From contig OX442415.1 of NCBI GenBank assembly GCA_949361645.1, positions 23,045,790 through 23,109,789 on the forward strand: DNA of 64,000 nucleotides, read 5' to 3'. Below the pieces are notes generated by a model. That model ran no database searches, was not told the origin of the DNA, and was given only the letters and a program-made list of their open reading frames with translations. The position numbers and the translations under genes were made by a program. This DNA is from Spongilla lacustris. Lineage: Eukaryota; Porifera; Demospongiae; Spongillida; Spongillidae. Of this stretch, positions 50,601-56,139 are shown in pieces (positions within the stretch are counted from its first letter, which is position 1; every line of letters begins with the position of its first letter).

Positions 50601-50821
50601 CCCCCCCCCCCCCCAGACCTCCCTCCTTCACCTCTGGTATCTCCGACACATGACCAATACGGTGCACGACGTCTATCTTGATGCTAGCTATTCTCTCGTT
50701 GAACGACTCGAACTATATAGGTGAGAATGACAGGGACTGGTCCAAGCGTGTCTCCCTAGCTGCCAGACCTACTTACCCTGAATCTGTTCTTGCGTTCAAC
50801 TTTGTCTCTGCGCTTCTCCAT
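10791..50821 (-). CDS. UTP20: UTP20 (DRIM), small-subunit processome component, 62 exons
   Basis: This gene encodes the nucleolar U3 snoRNP-associated protein UTP20, a giant HEAT/ARM-repeat scaffold required for pre-rRNA cleavages that release 18S rRNA. I could chain 62 exons, from ATG at 50819-50821 to TGA at 10791-10793, all flanked by GT and AG and all consistent in phase. They give 8295 nt, or 2764 aa, against about 2785 aa for human UTP20, so the gene is complete. Conserved blocks run along the whole length: ETFFYESLRKWQELN and VQLARDLQSDFYP near the N-terminus, AEPRSRIMVPLAIKFLQ in the middle, MDFFENIRHIQ-like (VDFFENIRHIQLHRR) near residue 1600, and a lysine/arginine-rich tail (STLKKRKKNQLKVVSKKRK) typical of nucleolar proteins. 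An acidic linker lies near residue 1730. Intron 33 is 15.0 kb and full of transposons; most others are 50-700 bp. Exon coordinates are in the block entries. The acceptor of exon 14 is the least certain junction. Confidence 0.97.
11021..11235. mobile_element. Short non-autonomous element remnant in UTP20 intron 61
   Basis: GCAGACCCAGGATTTTGGGG followed by a G-tract (about 11046-11060) and then GGGCCGCACCCC and CCCCTTATGGGG resembles the G-tract-bearing termini seen at 5565 and 56886. No matching right end or target duplication was identified. It lies wholly inside intron 61 (10923-11673). Confidence 0.3.
13884..14217. repeat. 15-bp minisatellite in UTP20 intron 53
   Basis: About 22 copies of GGCCATCCCTTATGT, alternating with variants GGCTATCCCTTATGT and TAGCCATCCCTTATG. 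The unit length divisible by 3 generates an artificial VAIPY-repeat frame on the plus strand and an IRDGH/Y frame on the minus strand. No unique spacers, so it is not a CRISPR array. Confidence 0.95.
14294..18544 (-). CDS. UTP20: UTP20 exons 43-53 (residues 1802-2320)
   Basis: Exons: 18408-18544, 18197-18353, 17813-17911, 17388-17555, 16791-16957, 15744-15888, 14979-15269, 14747-14878, 14554-14664, 14411-14490, 14294-14363. Family blocks: LRVPVVMAMTKLLMSLPE (43), NRSRDVRDVARDTLIKM and IKEMKELLTRGYQ (44), LHVLAFSLHSLLKGL (45), DPFVPLLTQTLSSPDVKVTS and VLCLIWVVRMPLPSL (49), EEDIMDYTRQSTAFPLLK (50), LQFLLDYPLGKKLQ (52). Decayed copies of exons 50 and 51 occur at 52313-52384 and 62446-62520. Exon 50 has the unusual donor GTCTGG. 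Confidence 0.95.
15594..15724. repeat. 19-bp minisatellite in UTP20 intron 48
   Basis: Seven near-identical copies of GGATCACCACAGGCATAAT, ending about 20 bp before the donor side of exon 48. Downstream in the same intron (15280-15385) lies a TG-rich low-complexity run. Confidence 0.95.
15984..16214. repeat. 38-bp minisatellite in UTP20 intron 47
   Basis: Tandem copies of a unit containing CCCTGGTGACCATATGTGTG and TGACCATATGTGTGTACA. The CATATG core makes each unit partly palindromic. Confidence 0.9.
16706..16788. repeat. CA microsatellite beside the exon 47 donor
   Basis: An uninterrupted (CA)n run with a few CAAA interruptions. On the minus strand it is (TG)n starting three bases after the exon 47 donor GTAAGTG, so it lies in the 5' splice-site region of intron 47. 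Confidence 0.95.
17560..17745. repeat. Purine-rich 21-bp minisatellite in UTP20 intron 45
   Basis: Repeats of GGGATGGAAGGGGGAGGAGA and shorter forms. On the minus strand, the sense of UTP20, it is a long pyrimidine tract directly upstream of the exon 46 acceptor. Confidence 0.9.
19079..22386 (-). CDS. UTP20: UTP20 exons 34-42 (residues 1347-1801)
   Basis: Exons: 22296-22386, 22164-22237, 22002-22071, 21884-21925, 21671-21823, 21380-21452, 20812-20888, 19975-20387, 19079-19448. Exon 34 joins across the 15-kb intron 33 in phase 2 (LLS|R ISRYVSDPQQ), as expected for the family. Exon 41 holds the well conserved stretch VDFFENIRHIQLHRRTRSLR and ends NHKVFIK. Exon 42 continues TVVAILDAFHFDLSLA and then a long acidic linker (DEGQEEKDEEGEEEEEGQ) before NIVRTILPRLQAVLTK. 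The donor of exon 41 and its last 20 exon bases are amplified in a tandem array immediately downstream (19530-19974). Donors of exons 34 (GTCTGG) and 37 (GTCAGA) have C at position +3. Confidence 0.94.
19530..19974. repeat. 43-45-bp array that multiplies the UTP20 exon 41 donor site
   Basis: Nine clear copies (about 19575, 19619, 19664, 19709, 19754, 19797, 19842, 19885 and 19930) and one degenerate copy near 19535 of a unit derived from the 3' end of exon 41. On the minus strand each copy reads AACCACAAGGTCTTCATCAA followed by GTGAGTGAGG, exactly the last 20 bases of the exon plus its donor. The true exon-intron junction at 19975 is the first of ten near-identical donors in transcription order. 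Confidence 0.95.
21246..21350. repeat. CA microsatellite in UTP20 intron 39
   Basis: A (CA)n run of about 90 bp bounded by CACAATCACA on both sides, ending 29 bp before exon 39. Confidence 0.95.
21526..21658. repeat. 15-bp minisatellite in UTP20 intron 38
   Basis: About nine copies of CATGGTACCCTCCCC with A or T variants, each holding a GGTACC site. It lies between exons 38 and 39. Confidence 0.95.
22387..23228. other. Proximal part of UTP20 intron 33, no gene seen
   Basis: AT-rich intron sequence up to the left target duplication of the transposon at 23229. No reading frame with recognisable motifs. Confidence 0.5.
23229..28013 (+). mobile_element. Large DNA transposon with 8-bp target duplication, apparently intact
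   Basis: The segment is flanked by the identical 8-mer GGATTTTG at 23229-23236 and 28006-28013. Its ends are imperfect terminal inverted repeats. Each begins with a few bases, then a G-tract of 17-20 on the outward-reading strand, then CAARAAAAT and, about 20 bp further in, ACCCCATCATC or CACCCATCATC. Both ends also carry an internal GGGGGTGGTACC-like motif (about 23385 and 27930), in direct orientation. Inside is a single spliced gene on the plus strand with no stop or frameshift. An 8-bp duplication is made by hAT and P-type elements; the protein does not show hAT motifs. Confidence 0.85.
23635..27846 (+). CDS. Transposon protein, zinc fingers plus candidate P-like DDE core, about 1313 aa
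   Basis: Five exons: 23635-24273, 24367-24512, 24578-24835, 24890-25490 and 25549-27846. All have GT-AG introns of 52-93 bp, consistent phases and no stops. I start at the ATG at 23635 (MDCDRCGKRLKCKEF), which opens a Cys-rich finger. The centre has HLLMDEVAIELRLSWD (acidic residues 355-356), FFPKDKQNVPVTVRLLKAL (D581) and GESMFGHMRTL (E709). The order and local pattern recall the D, D, E of P-element/THAP9 transposases (DEM...YD, D-P-H-x-x-K-x-x-R, E-x-x-F-x-x-x-R). Residues about 1119-1160 and 1195-1245 hold Cys/His clusters (CEVLGCGKEI, CGFCGKVC, PCQICSTTTG, YHFLDHMESMHP). No family name is certain. I recall similar long C2H2-containing proteins from mushroom-forming fungi, but could not check this. 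Alternatives are KDZ-type or another unclassified DDE family. Confidence 0.75.
28210..30180 (+). mobile_element. Decayed LTR-retroelement gag and protease fragments
   Basis: Fragments on the plus strand, all broken by stops. These include AQLLQGMKEMQEELK at about 28258-28305, a CCHC zinc knuckle (CPRCGRNGHKAAKCP) at about 28530-28578, and a retropepsin-like stretch with DTGAGDNF at about 29166-29190 inside an open frame 29127-29348. The C-terminal protease motif LLGRDAI follows at about 29700. The segment 28684-28905 is repeated almost exactly at 29964-30170, and a second knuckle copy lies at about 29897-29955. Together they point to a Ty3/Gypsy-like element that was duplicated and then decayed. 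No intact LTR pair was recognised. Confidence 0.7.
30190..31085 (+). pseudogene. 3' remnant of a Penelope-like element with GIY-YIG region
   Basis: Across frames there is a run of motifs in the order expected after a Penelope-type reverse transcriptase. They are TLSNHPTNTKNAIIYTEALR and LKTHFRNRGYPTSTI, then KHLTQEWDKL, NKQLVRAALP, a CGTC motif, and NVIYVIQCSLCNKQ followed by LRERVKKHRNK, the latter two being the start of a GIY-YIG endonuclease. Stops (for example after TYRIPRMT and in CNKQ*) and the missing N-terminal RT show it is dead. A LINE with a similar tail is less likely. Confidence 0.65.
31130..32640 (+). mobile_element. Second copy of retroelement protease and integrase C-terminus fragments
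   Basis: 31370-31482 repeats 29003-29125, and 31500-31985 repeats much of 29385-29880, including the protease motif VPRLNLLGRDAIIKLRINVS. It then continues into an integrase C-terminal region at 32046-32260, with GDIWRRHTGQLLRYG, a typical Ty3/Gypsy integrase end. Frames are broken. This copy retains sequence (integrase end) that the upstream copy lacks. Confidence 0.65.
32641..34100 (+). other. Unidentified, probably transposon-derived segment
   Basis: An open frame of 142 codons (33227-33655) encodes an acidic C-terminal part (SSTDNEVEPIMYDAEPMAAG) but no family is recognised. The segment GAAGTGGAAGTGGAGCAGG-GGATGGGTTGGATC at about 33617-33690 recurs at 34018-34090, pointing to a local duplication. 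Nothing here looks like a conserved host gene. Confidence 0.35.
34230..35430 (+). mobile_element. Gag-like fragments with zinc knuckle
   Basis: Two related open stretches. 34320-34740 has coiled-coil LLQGMKEMQEELKILRKGQK followed by LIKFADRSKSGWVVVEEYE. 35100-35395 has LIKLADRSKSGWAVVVEYED, then after a frame change FQCGDPGHWRKECP, a CCHC knuckle. This is the organisation of a Ty3/Gypsy-type Gag (capsid-like region, acidic/basic linker, knuckle). The two copies of the SKSGW block are about 75 percent alike by eye. Breaks in frame show both are dead. Confidence 0.65.
35445..35995 (+). mobile_element. Internally deleted hAT element (ZMYM1/Zaphod type)
   Basis: Starts CAGTGGCGTATCCAGAGG followed by a G-rich inverted structure (GGTGCTCC...GGAGCACC), matching the ends of related elements in this window. 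Inside, MSILKHFQTPKVVPPSAAT (35573 onward) is a hAT N-terminus. It is joined by deletion to RSNVPADSPSQYYCCSISIP and HKTALLGLSIVPSIIVHLLP (35747-35935), a region that normally lies hundreds of residues later. No C-terminal dimerisation domain and no clear right end or target duplication were seen. Confidence 0.6.
36006..36450 (-). pseudogene. Transposon-derived acidic reading-frame fragments
   Basis: Two overlapping minus-strand pieces. MAKGLSISVRVKAKATKILG with GEIVRKEG and KWVVRWE (about 36240-36412) is followed in another frame by an acidic run (DNEADEGPDDSTTSNDESSE, about 36115-36200). The combination resembles the N-terminal part of transposase-like proteins in invertebrates, possibly piggyBac-type, but there is no catalytic domain. 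Family assignment is a guess. Confidence 0.3.
36451..37381. other. Distal part of UTP20 intron 33, no gene seen
   Basis: AT-rich intron with several ACATGTAC motifs (for example near 36940 and 37150). No element ends or coding motifs recognised before the exon 33 donor at 37381. Confidence 0.5.
37382..41415 (-). CDS. UTP20: UTP20 exons 23-33 (residues 836-1347)
   Basis: Exons: 41149-41415, 40978-41068, 40460-40545, 40063-40122, 39942-40007, 39705-39880, 39146-39342, 38764-38829, 38618-38692, 38414-38493, 37382-37750. Recognisable blocks are MVATQDLRRDGD (exon 23), DTFSKFKNPRSFY (24), LTHSDPEVQKHALACLMT (25), NLERLLEDNTFREEL (26), EFIKLILVPFQNLL (28), AVWPQ (31) and LMKLLYTWSQHAR (32). Exon 33 is long and carries an acidic insert (EGQEEEEDEQ). 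Exon 23 ends in the weak donor GTTAGC, the only one that keeps phase 2 into exon 24. Exons 30 and 31, with their splice sites, exist in a second copy at 60899-61110. Confidence 0.94.
39520..39602. repeat. GT microsatellite in UTP20 intron 28
   Basis: (GT)n with TTTG interruptions, about 80 bp, between exons 28 and 29. Confidence 0.95.
40150..40446. repeat. 24-bp minisatellite in UTP20 intron 25
   Basis: About 12 copies of GTGGGTAGGTGCACTAGTGA plus GGGT. The unit contains the palindromes GTGCAC and ACTAGT. It ends 14 bp before the exon 25 donor. Confidence 0.95.
41452..41682. repeat. CA microsatellite in UTP20 intron 22
   Basis: About 230 bp of (CA)n with regularly spaced CAAA interruptions, starting seven bases from the exon 22 donor. 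It produces cysteine/valine-repeat frames on the minus strand that are artefacts. Confidence 0.95.
41689..47327 (-). CDS. UTP20: UTP20 exons 12-22 (residues 294-836)
   Basis: Exons: 47181-47327, 46748-46969, 45917-46191, 45294-45506, 45060-45210, 44794-44874, 43999-44076, 43850-43930, 43188-43264, 42442-42524, 41689-41908. This is the helical N-terminal half. VALRYLIGNLYINLKLMWEP (exon 20) and NIDFFWSVFGNYLSAA (exon 21) match the family's VAVRYLLG...FW...F pattern. In exon 14 the acceptor that keeps phase 0 is GTGGAG|TATTGC at 46191. An AG a few bases upstream (CTAG|TTG) would break the frame, so I chose the former with moderate confidence. Exon 22 abuts a long CA microsatellite on its donor side. 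Confidence 0.92.
44108..44793. repeat. About 31-bp minisatellite in UTP20 intron 17
   Basis: More than 20 copies of a unit such as CCCTCCTCCCCTTCCCATAC followed by ACACAATGACA, with lengths of 25-33 bp. It fills intron 17 almost completely: its last copy runs into the exon 17 donor (44793) and the first lies 30 bp from exon 18. The minus strand reads as a false Gly/Cys-rich protein. Confidence 0.95.
46270..46722. repeat. Compound CA/CATA repeat with a 161-bp tandem duplication, UTP20 intron 13
   Basis: Mixed ACACATACATAA repeats. A segment beginning at about 46349 (ACATACATGTGCACACACAT) is repeated beginning at about 46510, giving a period of about 161 bp. It contains several ACATGTACATGT palindromes. 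Confidence 0.9.
48248..50821 (-). CDS. UTP20: UTP20 exons 1-11 (residues 1-293)
   Basis: Exons: 50777-50821, 50632-50712, 50314-50380, 49895-49956, 49730-49800, 49449-49560, 49128-49204, 48835-48919, 48643-48702, 48443-48520, 48248-48388. The start is the first ATG of the chain and gives MEKRRDKVERKNRFR, a basic leader. The family signature KWQELNCTQHFGK is in exon 3, VVQLARDLQSDFYPYF in exon 6, and YLFKFLWRHMVKD in exon 7. Exons 8 to 11 carry HIRQFATESFGFLIRK and LAEGVGLLLFEVCKGV, which continue the helical repeats. Exon 8 ends in a weak donor, GTTATT, and exon 10 in GTCAGC, but the phases on both sides agree. Confidence 0.95.
48925..49086. repeat. 18-20-bp minisatellite in UTP20 intron 7
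   Basis: Eight or nine copies of GGAACATTAGAGGCACATGG alternating with GGAACATTAGAGGAACAAGG, forming a 38-bp dimer in the first half. It abuts the exon 8 acceptor region. Confidence 0.95.
49213..49274. repeat. GGGA microsatellite in UTP20 intron 6
   Basis: About 14 copies of GGGA, followed at 49318-49400 by CACCCCTCCCTACACACCC repeats. On the minus strand it is a pyrimidine tract upstream of exon 7. Confidence 0.95.
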
Positions 50822-50942
50822 CTTTTATATCTTCACTCCTCGTGAGAGCGTAGTATAGAAACAAGGAGCTGAGAGTGCCCCACGTGGAACATTAATTTTT
50901 AATAAAACCACACCTTTATTTAATCTCTGCTCGATCTCTGCC
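50822..50942. promoter_or_regulatory. Shared upstream region of UTP20 and the EEF1AKMT2-like gene
   Basis: Only about 120 bp separate the UTP20 start codon (minus strand) from the first recognisable codons of the divergent methyltransferase gene (plus strand), so both promoters must lie in or across this stretch. It contains GCCCCACGTGGAAC (a CACGTG E-box at 50880) and an A/T-rich centre. No TATA box is obvious. The role is inferred from position only. Confidence 0.4.
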
Positions 50943-51606
50943 GATTTCGAACCATCTGTCCTCGGGACCTAACCACTTGTTACCAACGTCTTCAAACATC
51001 GATCGATCCCTTGTCCAGTTGGGTACAGACCTACGTCCAGGAGATCCGGGAATTCCGGGAGAATGGAGATGTGGGTCATGTTTGGTCAGGAGGGGATAGA
51101 TACGTAGATATAACGGCTTAGTGTAGCATGATGCCATTCCATGCTACGTAGGTTTGGTACCCAGAGCCAGAAACGAATGGCTGCATGGCTTGAGAAGTGT
51201 GGGACTGTTGCCAAAGGCGCAAATTAAGATTCTGGACATAGGATGCGGTAAATTATGGAGCTAAACGCTATAATTTGTGCGGGCTGGTAGGTAGAACTCG
51301 GAACACTGTTAGTTGATTCCATTCTGGCTCTTTTGCGGCAGCAGGCCAAACGTGGTTTCACGAACCTATGGGAAATGGATTACTGCCAAGAAGCGATCGA
51401 TCTAGCAGAGGACGTAACGGTTGGTGGTATGAAAAAAAAAAAAAGACAAGTTTCTCTGTGTGTATACGTGTGTGTGTGCATGTATGTGTGTGTGCATGTA
51501 TGTGTGTGTGCACATGGCTCAGGTTGGTGACATCTACACAGCACGGCTTGAGAATGCTCCTTTCAATGTCTGCACAGACAAGGGGACATATGATGCAATC
51601 CCACAT
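50943..51606 (+). pseudogene. EEF1AKMT2: EEF1AKMT2 (METTL10)-like protein-lysine methyltransferase, truncated
   Basis: Homologues methylate a lysine of elongation factor eEF1A using S-adenosylmethionine. Five exon pieces follow the family order: DFEPSVLGT (50943-50978), WVQTYVQEIREFRENGDVGH (51019-51084), WFGTQSQKRMAAWLEKCG and ILDIGCG, the SAM-binding motif I (51152-51247), LLVDSILALLRQQAKRGFTN with MDYCQEAIDLAED (51295-51413), and the catalytic-pocket motif VCTDKGTYDAI (51523-51606). All four introns are GT-AG and phase-compatible (W split as TG|G, giving WFG). Two single extra bases break the frame, a T at about 50970 and an A in the AAA at 51221-51223. The C-terminal exon (a CNWT-type region) was not found before the duplicated block begins. 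The frame breaks could be assembly errors, but UTP20 next door has none in 8.3 kb of coding sequence. No start codon was identified. Confidence 0.7.
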
Positions 51607-52426
51607 GTATGAAGACATAACCTCAATATGCATGCATGGTACAAAATGTAAATAGTGTATCAGATTGATATCACTTGTACTTAAATGGCAACCAGAAGTC
51701 ACTCAAGTGAGAAATTTCATCAAAATATGTTTGTTGAAATGATATTGGCAGAATCTTAACAAAAGAGCTGGCATGTTTACTCAACAGTAGAAGAGTTTTA
51801 ATAGAACTAGATGAATTGCCAGTCAAAGTCAACTTTAAAGGGGAATGCACGGGAATGAGGTGAAGGGGTACCACCTGAAGATTAAATCTAAGGTCACACA
51901 TACTGTAAGAGTAAAGATGTGAAAAAATTCACATTTTACCTGAACAGTAGGCATTCTCGCTGAGTCTTAAGTGTTAAAAATGCAACTTGGTTAGACAGCA
52001 GTACAACCAATACATCTAGTCTGAGGTATTCATGCTCCTGTGTGCTGCATGTTGAGTAGCCGTCCATATATCATTGTAAAAACAGTCGTTCAAACAGCAA
52101 TCCAAATGTACATCTCAATCACGCGGATTGAAATACATTTGGATTAAGAAAGAATCCAACTTTTTGCTCCTTAATGTTAGATTGAATATATGCAATCCTT
52201 CGATTTTGGATTGCAATTATTTGGATTGAGCTTTATATCTTTGAAATTTATTTGATATAGTGCCACACATTTCAAGACTTTCGTTTGATTTCTGCATCAA
52301 ATCATATATGCTCAGACCTTTAGCAACGGAAATGTGGTGTTCCGGCATGTGCAGTCCACAGATGCCTTAGCTCCTCCTACACTTTGGGGGCATTAACTAT
52401 AACTTCAGGAATGACCTTGGTATAGT
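51459..52426 (+). repeat. Segmental duplication, copy 1 (pairs with 61586-62638)
   Basis: From a TG-rich run through the EEF1AKMT2 exon, the sequence matches 61586-62638 in the same orientation at a high level. For example, 51660-51900 and 61795-62030 differ by only a few bases. The two diverge at 52313, where each has kept a different piece of a UTP20 exon 50/51 copy, and re-join at about 52386 before a sharp breakpoint at 52427. Confidence 0.9.
52313..52384 (+). pseudogene. Fragment of UTP20 exon 50, reverse-oriented remnant
   Basis: AGACCTTTAGCAACGGAAAT and GATGCCTTAGCTCCTCCTAC match the plus-strand text of UTP20 exon 50 (14742-14840) with an internal deletion and substitutions. The fragment includes the exon's unusual donor side. 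It is far too short and altered to function. Confidence 0.75.
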
Positions 52427-52520
52427 AAACATGCAGTAGGTGGTTTTACTTGGAAAGGATTCAACAAGTGTAATTACAAAATTCCTCATGTAGAGAACAC
52501 AATTTCCGCTTGCTTTAGAA

Positions 52521-52529
52521 TATATAAGG
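52521..52529 (+). promoter_or_regulatory. TATA box of the saposin-like gene
   Basis: TATATAAGG lies 59 bp upstream of the start codon at 52580. The same element (AATATAAGGG) is conserved at the other two copies, at 63921-63931 and 10487-10497 on the minus strand, which supports a real core promoter and predicts transcription start near 52550. Confidence 0.7.
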
Positions 52530-52579
52530 GAATTGCAGTACTAGTTGATCATTCATACTGCAGAAAATAAAGTCCAGAA

Positions 52580-53266
52580 ATGATAAAAGGAATCATTTTG
52601 CTCTGTGCTCTTCTGGTTGCTGCTGAAGCTCTTAGTAACAATAAGCCCAGCAAGTTAAACTTTCTGGAGACAGAGGATGCAGTGCCTTTGAACAATAATG
52701 AGGTCGTAGACCAACAGCTGGACTCTACTTCTTATGACTACGCAATGGATCAAGTATGTTACAATTGATCAAGGTGCATGCAATTGCACAAGTACTAGTT
52801 CTCTTACAACACATAATTTATGTAGCGGCGATTCCGTCAAGAGGTACTGAAGGAGCAAGGACTGAAATGCTTCACATGTAAAGCGATTGTTGGTTTGGGA
52901 CTGAAAAGTGCAAATAAATTCAAGGTGCATGTAACTTCATTATTAATGATTTTGACCACTTATCATCGATATTCCTACAAATAGGCAGAAGTCCTTTCCG
53001 TTATAACAGGGGTGTGCGGTGGCAATATGCTGGTAAGCTAATCACTTAAAAATTGTTTTTAAATTAAGGTATATTTGATAATTTTTTCTCCATTCCAAGT
53101 GTGAAAAAATCGTAGGACTTTTCTTCGACAAGATGTGGGATGCGGCCATCAAAATATTCGTAAGTGATATATTTAATGGTCTAATAGCAAGCCTGAAGCT
53201 GTTAATTGACCTTTATCATCCTTGCAGACTGCCGAGAAAGTTTGCCAAATCACTGGGTATTGTTAG
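52580..53266 (+). CDS. Secreted saposin-B peptide, amoebapore/caenopore-like, 139 aa
   Basis: Five exons: 52580-52753, 52826-52924, 52985-53032, 53100-53159 and 53228-53266, all GT-AG and all phase 0. The product begins with a clear signal peptide (MIKGIILLCALLVAAEAL). An acidic propeptide follows, then a single saposin-B domain from residue 73 to the last residue. The six cysteines are at 73, 76, 102, 108, 133 and 139, giving the canonical pairing 73-139, 76-133 and 102-108. The C-terminus stops at the last cysteine. The family binds and perturbs lipid membranes; members of this size in invertebrates act as antimicrobial or digestive effectors in granules or secretions. Which of these applies here cannot be told. 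The family's exon organisation is repeated in the copy at 63195-63872 (minus), which encodes a protein differing at a few positions. No enzyme domain is present. Confidence 0.88.
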
Positions 53267-53829
53267 ATGATGAAGCGCAGCCTTACATCACTGATGCAAG
53301 GTGTACATAACAGCAATGCTGCAACTTGTTTGTAGACAATTAGAGTATTTGAACATGAATTTTGTCAAGACTACATGCACTCACACATGCATATACCAAT
53401 TGAAAGTGAAACATGTTTTGCTACATAGTTGGATTTGTTATACCCACCACTCCAAAGTAGTTGCTTTGCTATCCAGAAAATAACCCCTAAAATGGTCACA
53501 CAACATGATGGGGGTAATAAGGAGAGGTGATCATGTACACCTCAACCCAGGGAAGAGGCAAACATCCATTTTGTATGGATTTCCAGACTATTAAAAGCAT
53601 CCTGCCCTTTCTACACACCAGCTATAAATACATGTGATCTGCATATAAAATGGCACCTCTCAGTATGTACATGTTCATGTACGTGCTTATCTAATCCAGT
53701 TCTGGATAAGCACATCAGGTGTAGCTGTGGTCCCTGTGGTCATGAGGTTTCTAGTACTCCTCCTACCCCACGTGTGGACCAGTACATACAACATTGTAGG
53801 CTAATTGTACATCTTAGGCTTCACATCAT

Positions 53830-55250
53830 CATGATCAGCACATAATTTGACATTCCATTGAATACATTGTTAATTCAAGGAAATGCTCAGTTCCAGGAAT
53901 ATTAGTAGCCCAACCTCTCTCTTGACTTATCTTTGTATGTCATTCTGTTTTTTTTTTTTTTTTGGTTGTGCCTTTAGCTTTTTTTTTGTGGTATGGCAAA
54001 AAGAGTACCATATAGCAAGTGTTGTGAACTCAGGAGGAATTTCAGTGCAGAGATATTTAGACACAAATGCACAACACATTCTGATCTTCATCATTATTGT
54101 CCCAATGTTCTTAAGCAGACCAACATGCTGACCTTAATAAGAATGGTGCAGTCAGGTCACACAGACTATTTCAAACCCATTCCACCGACACACACTTCAT
54201 GCTAGACAGCCTTGTGAGCACTTCTTATTAGCGCAAAATGTATAATTAGCAGGCAGGATAATGTAAGGGGGTGATGTAGTAAGTTCAAGTGTAACACCAC
54301 AATGGTAAATCCAATATGTGGATTAGCTTCAAACACTAATAAATGCCTTCAAGCAATGCTATACTTGTATGGTGCAATTCATAAAGCATGCCAGACTTCA
54401 GGTCGAGGAGAGGTCCAAAATGGAGGAATGTATACTTGCATGTTTGTGTGGTGTACCAAAGTATAGATGAAAGAATAATGTGCAGTCTTGCATTTGCCCT
54501 CATCAGCTGCAGATAAAGTCCATAAATAGGCATGACTCACTCAAATTCCTGAACGAAAGGATTGTGTGTGGAGCTTGCAGCAGCCAAACATCAATCATAA
54601 ACATGTGCGGCAAGTACACTTACATGTATATATATAACAGGGCCGTTGCCACCATAATAGAAGTGGTCTGGTTCGATCTGAATCGAAACGAAATGACGTA
54701 TAGCGCTCATATGCAGTCATATAATTAAAAGTTACTTGAACACATGTGAGAGTGTAATACAGTTGTGTGATGCAAAAATGTTGGGGTATAAAAGGCGGAG
54801 TACTATAGTGAGTGAACTGGCATTTTAAACATGGTGTACTACACTGTGTGGGCTACATGCATGCACGTTCCTGTTCTGCACGTGAGTACTACTAAAGTGA
54901 TCCATTAGAGAAGTCATCCAAATAATGGAATCCTTTGGCAGGTGGGGACTGGGACATAACTAACCAAACATATATGTACATGTATACTTATAAAGTTACA
55001 AGAAATGGTCTGACATAGATAATTATGGTTGTGTGTGCATATACATGCACTTGCAAGAAGAAATTCATGGTTGGAATGATGGCAGTATCGCTTTTTATTT
55101 TTTGAATCACTTTAGGTTTGTGGTGCTGGCAAACACTAGCTCCTCACGCAGTGACATCATACCTGATTTGGAGTGTATATTCGATCACAAATGGTTGACC
55201 TTCACACTTTTTTTTTTTTTTTTGTTGCAGTACATGTACATGTAGGAGGA
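53830..55250. other. Intergenic stretch without a recognisable gene
   Basis: Several short frames but no recognisable motif. Poly-T runs at about 53949-53963 and 55209-55223 and ACATGTAC motifs are the only notable features. Confidence 0.45.
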
Positions 55251-55552
55251 ATGGGGAGCGCTGTAAGAGCGCCCCAGACCCTGCTCCAGCCGCTGACGCA
55301 TTTCGGTTTCTGATCGTTAGAAGGTATACTGATTTCAAAAAGTCTAGTGGTCCGGAACTGTGCAACCGGACCGCCCTGTATATATTAAAGGGTGTGACAT
55401 TTCTTCTTCATATATATCTCTCTTGCATATGATCAGGAACTGTCGTGTCATATTACATTTATAGTAGCGTGCGGTCACAAAAACGTTTTTATAATTATGG
55501 CGTTGTAGTCGCACGGCCGTTTCAAAGGACCTGCACACGGACGCCTTTCTTT

Positions 55553-55880
55553 TACACACAATGAAAACAGTTTCTTATCGCGAGGGCCGTTTGCGAGCAC
55601 GTTTCGTATGGAGAGATAGTGTCCCTAAGACCTTGGAGAGGAGACGATATGGAGCTGGAGTGCTGATGTCTCGTCGTCCTCTCTGATCTCGCCGTCTGCT
55701 TTTCGACGATAGCTTTAATGGCTTCTGTGACCTTGTTTTCGGCTGATGGTGCTACATGATATGTAATTGTAGTTCTGTTGCAGCGTACGGCTACCGGTAC
55801 CTCTTTAAGAAGTCGTGGATTCCTTGCCTGCATGGAAGCTACCATTCCTTCTTCTAACAGATGTTTTGCGATATCGCGGA
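55553..55880 (-). CDS. Uncharacterised reading frame, possible exon
   Basis: A minus-strand frame of about 109 codons contains FKGSDVRDIAKHLLEEGMVA and SAENKVTEAIKAIVEKQTAR and looks protein-like (amphipathic helices, balanced composition). I found no convincing start codon, splice partner or family. It may be an exon of an unrecognised gene or a transposon remnant next to the MITE at 56140. Confidence 0.25.
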
Positions 55881-56139
55881 CGTCGGAGCCTTTAAACCTT
55901 TACCGTAACTGTGGAAAAACACGATCAGAACACCATTTCTTATCGGCGCTGTACATTGTGAATGTAAACAACCAATCCTATTATATCATCGCTTGACCAC
56001 ATCCAATGATTATCAGATTTAGTTTGGGTGTTGCGGAGACGCTTTGTTGAGGCTTGCCCGGCGAGATTAGGCTCCTGCGATTCGTGCGAAGAAATTAAAG
56101 GGTTGGACAAACCTACATATCTACTTAGCCTTAGGTAAA

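Larger units (their letters stand above)
52448..53822. repeat. Inverted repeat arm A (pairs with 62641-64000)
   Basis: The sequence from TACTTGGAAAGGATTCAACA to the segment ending TGTACATCTTAGGCTTC is present in reverse complement at 62641-64000, running off the window end. The arm contains the saposin gene, its promoter and about 550 bp of 3' flank. Arms are about 1.37 kb and separated by 8.8 kb. Confidence 0.92.

Noticed and set aside
50916..51137. Minus-strand 73-codon frame ending next to an AATAAA, resembling a small gene upstream of UTP20
   Set aside because: It is antisense to the EEF1AKMT2-like exons, which show clear family motifs and splice sites on the plus strand; I recognised no family for the minus-strand product.
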